DNA of 64,000 nucleotides from Mesocentrotus franciscanus (taxonomy: Eukaryota; Echinodermata; Echinoidea; Camarodonta; Strongylocentrotidae). Of this stretch, positions 57,525-64,000 are shown one piece after another. Numbering within the stretch: position 1 is the first letter of the stretch; every line of letters begins with the position of its first letter. Where the stretch lies: the NCBI GenBank assembly GCA_037976565.1, contig CP137684.1, positions 17,046,339 through 17,110,338 of the forward strand. Direction: 5' to 3'. A program made the position numbers and the translations under genes. A model generated the notes under the pieces. The model searched no databases and was not told the origin of the DNA. It worked only from the letters and a program-made list of their open reading frames with translations.

Positions 57525-57860
57525 TCAGTAGGGTTTCTGCAGCGCTACTTGTTGCTGCAGTACTGGCTTGTTGCATGCTTTGGTTATGCATCGAACAATG
57601 ATAATCCTTTGATATCTGTCGAGGCGTTTTGTCACGGCCCAATTTTTCCCAAGACCTGTTGAAGCATAGAGTCCAGAGTGGGATCTTGATGTAAAGATAA
57701 CTTCTAATACATCGGTGTTGTAGGCTGCCGACAAGAAGGGAGTATTGCCAGTGGCAGTAGCGGCCTTGTTGCCGGCAGCGGACGACATGCCCAAGGCCCA
57801 GTTAGCATGGTTGCAACAACGATGGGAACCTTCCTTGGCTAGATCGAGGCCACTTCGCAC
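57525..57860 (-). CDS. Weak candidate coding fragment with ankyrin-like phrases
   Basis: A 111-residue minus frame in the most GC-rich non-repeat patch of this part of the window (57715-57860). Two phrases, SGLDLAKEGSHRCC and TGNTPFLSAAYNTDVLEVI, faintly resemble ankyrin-repeat consensus (LDLA..GH and G.TPL..AA....VLE.I). The rest, including GLGKNWAVTKRLDRYQRII, is not recognised. Spacing and helices are not convincing, and no splice context was established. It may be a decayed exon, a pseudogene or chance. Confidence 0.2.
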   Translation of the reverse strand: MRSGLDLAKEGSHRCCNHANWALGMSSAAGNKAATATGNTPFLSAAYNTDVLEVIFTSRSHSGLYASTGLGKNWAVTKRLDRYQRIIIVRCITKACNKPVLQQQVALQKPY

Positions 57861-58391
57861 CTCATGATCCGACTTGAACTACCAGTAGATTTTAGAAGAA
57901 ATTAAGAATAACCCACATTGGTTGTTTGTAAAAGTAATCAAGCAAAAATATACAAATACATAAACATAAAATTTAGAAAGATTTCACAATGTCAATGGTC
58001 ATACTTTGCAATAAATACTCTATTTTGTAATCTGGTGGAGGGCACAAAGTCACAAATTTGGGCCTAAGTGCACTCTGTAAACCTTCTTACTCAGATTCAT
58101 TTTTCATGAATAGATGGCTAGACATTCACTTTTTTTCCAGTGCTAAGTTAAATGGGGATTGAAATTGTACGGTCCGCATGCATGAGCCCCATATTCAAAA
58201 TTCGAAATTGAAGTGGAGGGCCCACAATTACATTTTAGGTGCCCAGACTTACATTCTAGGTGCCCATGTGTCCTAGATGCTTATTAGTCTCAAGGGTTCC
58301 AAACTAATTTTTTTGGAAGGGGTACGGACTGAAATATTTCAAAGTCTGTATGCAAGGGACTCTAGTTAAAATTATGAAATTTGTGGGCCCA
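57861..58391. other. No gene seen
   Basis: AT-rich DNA with two near-repeated phrases around 58225-58270 (TTTTAGGTGCCCA / ATTCTAGGTGCCCA). Confidence 0.4.
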
Positions 58392-58670
58392 GGGGGGTGT
58401 TTCACAAAGACTAAGATCGACTTTAAGTTGGACTTAAGTATAACAGGCCGTTGGTGCCATTGTTTTCTCTCATCATTTACTGGCATTGGTCTCTCACGGG
58501 ACGTACAAATCATGGTAAAAAATCTACAAAACTTACATTTTTTGATAATTCATTATTGAAGGAAAAAATATGTCTAAAGATCATAATGGTGAGAGCAAAC
58601 AATGGCACGAACGGCCTGTTATACTTAAGTCCAACTTAAAGTCGATCTTAGTCTTTGTGAAACACCCCCC
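58392..58670. mobile_element. E-family inverted-repeat element, copy 2
   Basis: Both G/C runs, the GTGTTTCACAAAGACTAAG terminus and its inverse are intact. The flanks are CCCAG and CCAGA. Arms match for about 60 bases, including TAAGTATAACAGGCCGTT and AACGGCCTGTTATACTTAA. Confidence 0.85.
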
Positions 58671-59349
58671 AGATGTACATTTTTGCGCCCCCATGTATCC
58701 TTGGTGCCTATTAGTGTTACTCCGTGCAGTAGGGGGGCAAGTTAACGTCCACCACCCCTATCCTCGACCCCCCTCCCAGCCCCCCATGATTCGCCAACCT
58801 GTCACTGGTCCTAATTTGATGTGGATAACTGGGTATGCGTCATCCTCTAACGAAAACTTTGGGAAATCCTCTCCCATCCTGAGCAGCTAATAAACTAAGT
58901 CTAGACGGGAAGTTTTAAACAAATCACATCGATTTCACTGGAATGGGGGGAAGAAATGGCTCCCTCCTAATGGACACAGATTGGAAATGTACATGCCATA
59001 TTGTCGGCATAGGAGAAGGCTAGGAGTACATGACGTCATTTTTAAAAGTTTTGTTGATACTTTTTATGTACTGTTCTGCAGTCTGTACAACAGATGTATG
59101 ATTATGGTACATTGTTTTTCTATCCTGTTTTGTTTATTCAGTCTGCTTATTATCCTATTCATATGAATTTATTATTTTCCTGTTCTATTTCCTTCATCTA
59201 TTTTCCCTTTTATTGGTTCCTTTCCTTCTTCATCTACCATCTTCGTTCCCTGTGTATTCTCCTTCTCCCATCATGTTACTTTCCTTACCTTTGTGTCATC
59301 TCTTTTCTTGACTTCTACTTTAATGTGTTTTCATTATCTAGCTTCATTC
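58671..59349. other. No gene seen; C-rich patch and CRE
   Basis: 58731-58795 is C-rich. TGACGTCA occurs at 59031-59038, outside any element recognised here. The 115-residue plus frame at 59094-59441 is Phe/Leu/Tyr-rich from T-rich DNA and is probably not coding. Confidence 0.4.
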
Positions 59350-59424
59350 ATTGTGAGCCGAGAGCGAGATGGGCACTAACCTACTTGATTAGCATAGAGT
59401 TAACACCCTTCTGGCTCTCAAGTC
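59350..59424. repeat. Dispersed palindrome, copy N6
   Basis: TTGTGAGCCGAGAGCGAGAT then GGGCACTAAC at the left and GAGTTAACACCCTTCTGGCT then CTCAAG at the right. It has the best-preserved right arm of the group. Confidence 0.6.
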
Positions 59425-60083
59425 ACCATATTGTTTTGTGAATTGTTGCTATGTTGGGCAATTTTCATTCAAACTTTAGTGGTTATCAAGACACTAAATG
59501 AGGGAGAGTGAGAAAGAGCATTAGATTTTGAAATAATTTTGTGTACAAATCTCTTGTGATGCGATAACAGTTGTAATACACAAAGAGGTGAGCTTTTCAG
59601 TTATGGACATTCTTGAAAATACCCCTTTATACCCCTAAACTATGCAAGAGGGATAGGACCCAAAACCACAATTATGCATTGGCCATTTTTTAGGTGAGTG
59701 TGATTGATGACATCTCAACAATGTTTGAGCTTGAAGGTAATCATGAGATCTGGTAGAGGAACTGAATTTGAAGAGAGAGAGAGAGAGAGAGAGAGTTATA
59801 AAAAAGGAGGAAAAAAAGAAAGATGGAAGGTAAGAAAAAAAAGTTAGAAAGGAAAAAGGAAAGAAAGAAAGGAAGAAAAAAAAAATATGAAGAAGTAATC
59901 CTGAATTGTTTGTCATGCTGTTGTAGAACAGTTAAATGACCAGCAGAACATGCATTTACAAACTTTAAAAGATAACCCCCCCCCCAACAAAACAATGCAA
60001 AGTTCCTACATGAAGTATTAAAGTGTGGGTGACTACATGTTCATTTGCTCAGGACTATCAGCTTGATTTCCATATCTTTTAAG
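59425..60083. repeat. AT-rich spacer with purine tract
   Basis: (GA)n at 59774-59796 continues as an A/G-rich GGAAA/AAAGAAAGG tract to about 59890, and a C run lies at 59977-59986. The minus frames of Phe/Leu/Ser at 59635-59995 are artefacts. No gene was seen. Confidence 0.7.
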
Positions 60084-60265
60084 CTCATTTACTAGCATTG
60101 GTCTCTCAAGGGACGTACAAATCATGGTCACAAATCTACAGAATTTACATTTTTTGATAATTCATTATTGAAAGATCATAATGGTGAGAGCAATCAATGG
60201 CATGAATGGCCTACCATAGTTAAGTCCAACTTAAAGTCGATCTTAGTCTTTGTGAAACACCCCCC
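60084..60265. mobile_element. E-family element, copy 3 (left arm missing)
   Basis: It matches E2 from CATTTACTGGCATTGGTCTC onward, including ATTTTTTGATAATTCATTAT and the right arm AAGTCCAACTTAAAGTCGAT through TGTGAAACACCCCC. The left arm with its GTGTTTCAC terminus is absent. Confidence 0.8.
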
Positions 60266-60320
60266 TGATCAGCTAACAAGCATTTTCTATCCAGTTTATT
60301 TGGCTGACCCCATTCATACA

Positions 60321-60519
60321 TTCCTGTGTACAGTGTATGCCACTTTTAGCAAGACTGTGCCGATTTCCTATCATTCAGATGACTCCCAAACCGTCACGAT
60401 ATACACCAGTACTTGGTAATTACGTGGTTGATGATTAATATTTTCCAATCGCTTCCACACACTTTCTATTACAAACTTTCTTTCACAATGCAATCGAATG
60501 ACCAGAACTCAACTTTATC
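60321..60519 (+). mobile_element. TTAA-type element, family T copy 3 (right half)
   Basis: TGTGTACAGTG, CAAGACTGTGCC, TATCATTCAGATGA and TTCTTTCACAATGCAATCGA then ATGACCAGAACTCAACTTTA match the right half of T1 in the same orientation. One T of the terminal ATCT-TTAA is lost. It lies 55 bases from E3. Confidence 0.75.
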
Positions 60520-61947
60520 TTAAAATGTAAGCTTGAATGTGGTTCACAATCGGATTGACAATCATAGTGTGGAACATTAAGTCTAACTATTTCAGGATTC
60601 TATGAATGTATCACTTTTTCTTCATAATAAGCCTATACACTTATATTTCTGAGTAAAGCATCAGGAATGCAGAGTATTGTTTGCATTTTTCCCTGTCTTG
60701 AGCTGGTATTTTTGTACTTGGCCTTGACCTTAACTTTCCTATGTATATTGTAGGAGAATTTTGTTTGGGGGTGGGGGTCAAGAGATCACAGCCAATGTTG
60801 AGTGTTGTAAGAATTTAATAAAGGGGGATGGGAGGGGAGGGGGTCTGCATTCTTATGTGATTGTTATGTGTTTGGTATTTAGACAAAGGGTACTCATGAG
60901 CACCAACTTCTAAATTTTATTTCATGGTTGTGGAGTTTGAAGAATTCTGCTGAAGGTGGAGGGAGATTATATATTTGCTCTTCTCGTGTAGTTATTTGGT
61001 TAGATAAATTGGAAAAGGAGAGAGAAGTAGCATTGAAGAATTGAACAGAATTGAAGACATAGAGGAGAGAAGGAAGGGTAAGAACAGAGAGAGAGAGAGA
61101 GAGAGAGAAACAAGAAAGGATATGAACAGAGAAGAGGGAGGAGCCATTGACAGAGCTGACAAAATTGGAAAAGCAATGTCTTAGAGCATGGTAAAGACTT
61201 TTGAAACACCAAAAAAACCAAATTTGATAAGTGAGTGTTGGAAGATAGTGAAGCAGACTGAATTAATTGATAAATGCCCCTTACACTTCAATATTTCATC
61301 TGCACCTCATAGCAGAAACAAACAGAACAAACAAACAAAAAGAACACATAAACACAAAAAGCGCAAAGCATATAAGAGGAACTTGGGTCTGTATGGCTGA
61401 AGCGAGCGACTAAGCGGCTGCACGCACAACAAATTTATCGATATACCCCGTCAATGAAAGAAATATCAGAAAGAAATGACCCAATTCTGGTCACCTGCAC
61501 ACATGGCTGCTTCAATATGAAATATCTGATCGCCGTGGCAACGGCATATTTGGACTGGATTGAGCCGGTAGTGACCATGGTTGTTGAGTCCTCCTGGCCA
61601 CGCCCATTTTTCCCTCCCCTGAGGACTGGTGTCATATGAAAAGGGGGTAAGCTTTTCAATCAGTGCTGTTCTAATTTGACTGGTTTTGGGAGCTAGGCTA
61701 GGCTCAAAGACCCCACAATGGTATAAAATCCGTGAATGGTGGTATTGTTAATTTCAAATCTAAAAAATGAAGAGGGAGAAATAGTGGCTCATTTTAAACA
61801 ACACAATTGCAAATGCCATTATAATTTATTCATCATGGAGGGGGATTTTACACTGACTGCTAAAAAAGGATTAAATTACTTACCGGTACATTATACATAC
61901 CATGGGAATGGTACACAACATTGTCATCTTTTTTTCCTTCCTCTTAA
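60520..61947. other. No gene seen; G4 motif and (GA)n
   Basis: 60823-60843 is GGGGGATGGGAGGGGAGGGGG, a plus-strand potential G-quadruplex with loops of 1-2 bases. (GA)n lies at 61087-61109. Frames at 61188-61659 (plus and minus, 61-74 residues) have no recognisable domain. Confidence 0.45.
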
Positions 61948-62138
61948 AGCCTGTCTGCACTAGTTTGGCCAGGAGAGATTAGACCTCCCTGCATGGCCAC
62001 TGACAGGTGTTTCTTTCATCAAATCAGCTCTCAATTAACGTAAGAAAAAGGGGATCACGATGGGGTACCAACGGCTACCGCTTAGGCATTGTTTGCTATA
62101 TAGAAGGCGCAAGTAGCTACAAGTAGTGCAGGCAGGCT
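61948..62138 (+). mobile_element. TTAA-target MITE, family K copy 2
   Basis: AGCCTGTCTGCACTAG at the left and TAGTGCAGGCAGGCT at the right, with TTAA on both sides (61944-61947 and 62139-62142). Same orientation as K1 and alignable throughout. This copy preserves the better right-terminal inverted repeat. Confidence 0.85.
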
Positions 62139-62142
62139 TTAA

Positions 62143-64000
62143 TTAACTGCAACACATGTTCTTGCTACATGCACTTCTGCCTGAAAATTCTTTTCCTTTA
62201 CTGAGCTCTTTTAAACTGATTGATCTATTTTTTTTCCCAGTTATTTTTAAATTCCTTTACTTTTAACTTGGATTGGCCTCTCTTTCATTTAGATGAGTAA
62301 ACATAGAAAGGGGTGAAGATAGGAATACAGAGTAGAGTGTCGAAACAGGTGATTTAGAGAGAGAGAGAGATAGAGTGGGGGGTAGGTATGATTTGGTGGT
62401 CATTGTTCCCATCTTATGTCCACTATCTGAGTCAATTTTGTGGTCAGGTGACAAGTCCAAGGTTTACAATCATTCTTGCTTGACCAATATCCAAAAAACA
62501 CAATTCTTTCCTAAGTCTATATACAAGAGAACTGTTTCATCAGCTCTTTTTTAATGCTATACTTGAATCCCAAAATTATGATTCTTCTTATATCCATATG
62601 GCTTTAGCGGAAGCATTTGATAAAGATATCTTATTCCCCACTTTATCCCCATATCTCTTTTCATACTCTGTATTATATTTACAGGTGTGTGTTGCTTTGT
62701 CTGGAAATCCTCTGACAAGGTTGAGAGTTAGAGTAGGGTACCACATGTGAAATATGTGCATTATAATAATGCCCTTCGTATAAAATCTAAGCTCTTGAGT
62801 CCTTGTTTTGAATGAAATAATCATTTATTTTGATGATATATGGACATGTTAGTGCAAACAAAAAAGCAGTGATTATTCTATACTTATAATTATGCCAACA
62901 CTCAAAAGAAAGATGAAAACATGGAAGGTCAAATTTCAGCTTATGAATTGTTAAAACGTGCTTGAAATGAAGAGAAAATGTGTGATAATGGATGACTTTG
63001 CCTTCATAATCATTGTGGTGTCTCAAGTTGTTCAGCTTTGTTTAGATTTAGGGTTGAGAAGTTGAAGGACTTTTGAAGGTTCAAGTCAATAAAAACAAAC
63101 TTGATGTAAACTGTTAGACAAGATGGATCACCTGTTGGTACTAAGTATGCCACTATTTCCTCTTATTTTCCATTAATCTGGGCTGAAAACAATAATAATG
63201 ACCATTGTCTACCAATGTCCACTCACATCATCATCTTCTTTCAAGGGGTCGCGACCCCAAACTTTCGGTAAACCTTGAATGGACTGAACAATACACGTTC
63301 CAGCTATCCACAATTTTACTAACTTGAATGGTTGAATATGCCTCTTTTATGATTCATCAGTATTCTTGAAAATAATGCTTCAGGGATACCGGTAAGCAGG
63401 GTTGTTTTAATTTTCTGCATCTTTACTTTTCGTTTTGATCTTTAACTTTGTAACTTTATTGTCATGTTTAGTTTATTCTTCTGATATCCTTCCGTCCTTC
63501 GTTGAAAAGCAGCCTCAACCCTCGGCTTCTCTTCTCTGCCATCATCCTCTTGTTTCCCCCCTTTCTTTCCAGTAGTGCTGGGTACATTATTGGGGGTAGA
63601 GATACTCATATTTAATGTAGGTTCATATGAAAGATGTTTGAACATACAGATTTTAGGATATATTGGAAATATTTTTAACTTTTTCTTTTTACTCTTTTAT
63701 GCATATAAATATTAGTGTAGGTCACATATCTTTCTTTTTCATATTGACGAAGTGAGTCAGTAAAGTAAACGGGGGGCTTTATTAGGAGTCCAAGTGCCCC
63801 TTTCCTTTTTTTGGGGTGGGTGAATATTAAATTGAGGTGAAAAGTTCACAAAGTTTGCAGAACTACATGATTGACCTAGCCACCCTCAAAACAAAATTTT
63901 AACAATTACATGAATATAATTCTGTTTACTTTTGTTTGAGTCATTCAGTGTATGATCAATCAAAGATGTAAAAATATAGAAGAAAGGAGGTTAAGTAAAG
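62143..64000. other. No gene seen
   Basis: AT-rich DNA with a short (GA)n at 62357-62371. GGTCA/TGTCCA words lie at 62397-62460 and 63200-63225. Frames of 65-79 residues on the minus strand show no recognisable domain. Confidence 0.4.

Overview
Kind of DNA. This is 64 kb of AT-rich eukaryotic DNA in which I cannot support a single complete protein-coding gene. Long open frames are almost all translations of simple repeats (Ser, Thr, Leu/Ser, His/Ser/Phe/Ile runs) or lie inside mobile elements. The mix of many short non-autonomous DNA transposons, tRNA-headed SINE pieces, triplet and (GA/CT)n arrays and no long exons fits a large intron or gene-poor intergenic region of a marine invertebrate. 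By recall of such genomes I favour an echinoderm, probably a sea urchin. That is an inference without a database search.

Layout. 0-9 kb: a short-arm TTAA element (1.08-1.44 kb), a GCAAGC-rich hairpin and a tRNA-like fragment near 5 kb, a GA/GT array (5.9-6.4 kb), a TTAA element inserted in a small palindromic repeat (7.3-7.9 kb) and a hAT-like element with an 8-bp target duplication (8.07-8.76 kb). 9-21 kb: a (TAC)n array, B-family element 1, a 2-kb terminal-inverted-repeat element Q (12.08-14.15 kb), a 1.7-kb element S carrying a tRNA-like sequence, a C-family element, and element R with A-family element 1 inserted in its target duplication. 21-31 kb: D-family elements, a foldback cluster (22.5-23.0 kb), a long polypyrimidine tract, T1, A3, the J and K1 elements, SINEs, a second CT tract and a tandem of tRNA-like units (29.5-29.85 kb). 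31-41 kb: a 0.9-kb TGAA/TGAG/GATG array, a truncated G element abutting a 30-bp minisatellite, element P, GA tracts and a second long (TAC)n array. 41-64 kb: three F-family (Mutator-like) elements, A2, D2, E1-E3, B2, C2, T2, T3, G1, K2, GA tracts and a few weak ORFs.

How the parts relate. Insertion order and target-site choice can be read directly in several places. At least six repeat groups end at TTAA and begin with AAAG, the hallmark of Kolobok/T2-like or piggyBac-like target use. One sits in a small palindrome whose empty form occurs at 46.5 kb. A-family element 1 sits in the TTAA target duplication of element R. Families A and B share a GGGTGCGTT terminus and a TTA target. The F family has 9-bp and 11-bp flanking duplications. 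No transposase gene was seen, so all these families look non-autonomous and mobilised from elsewhere.
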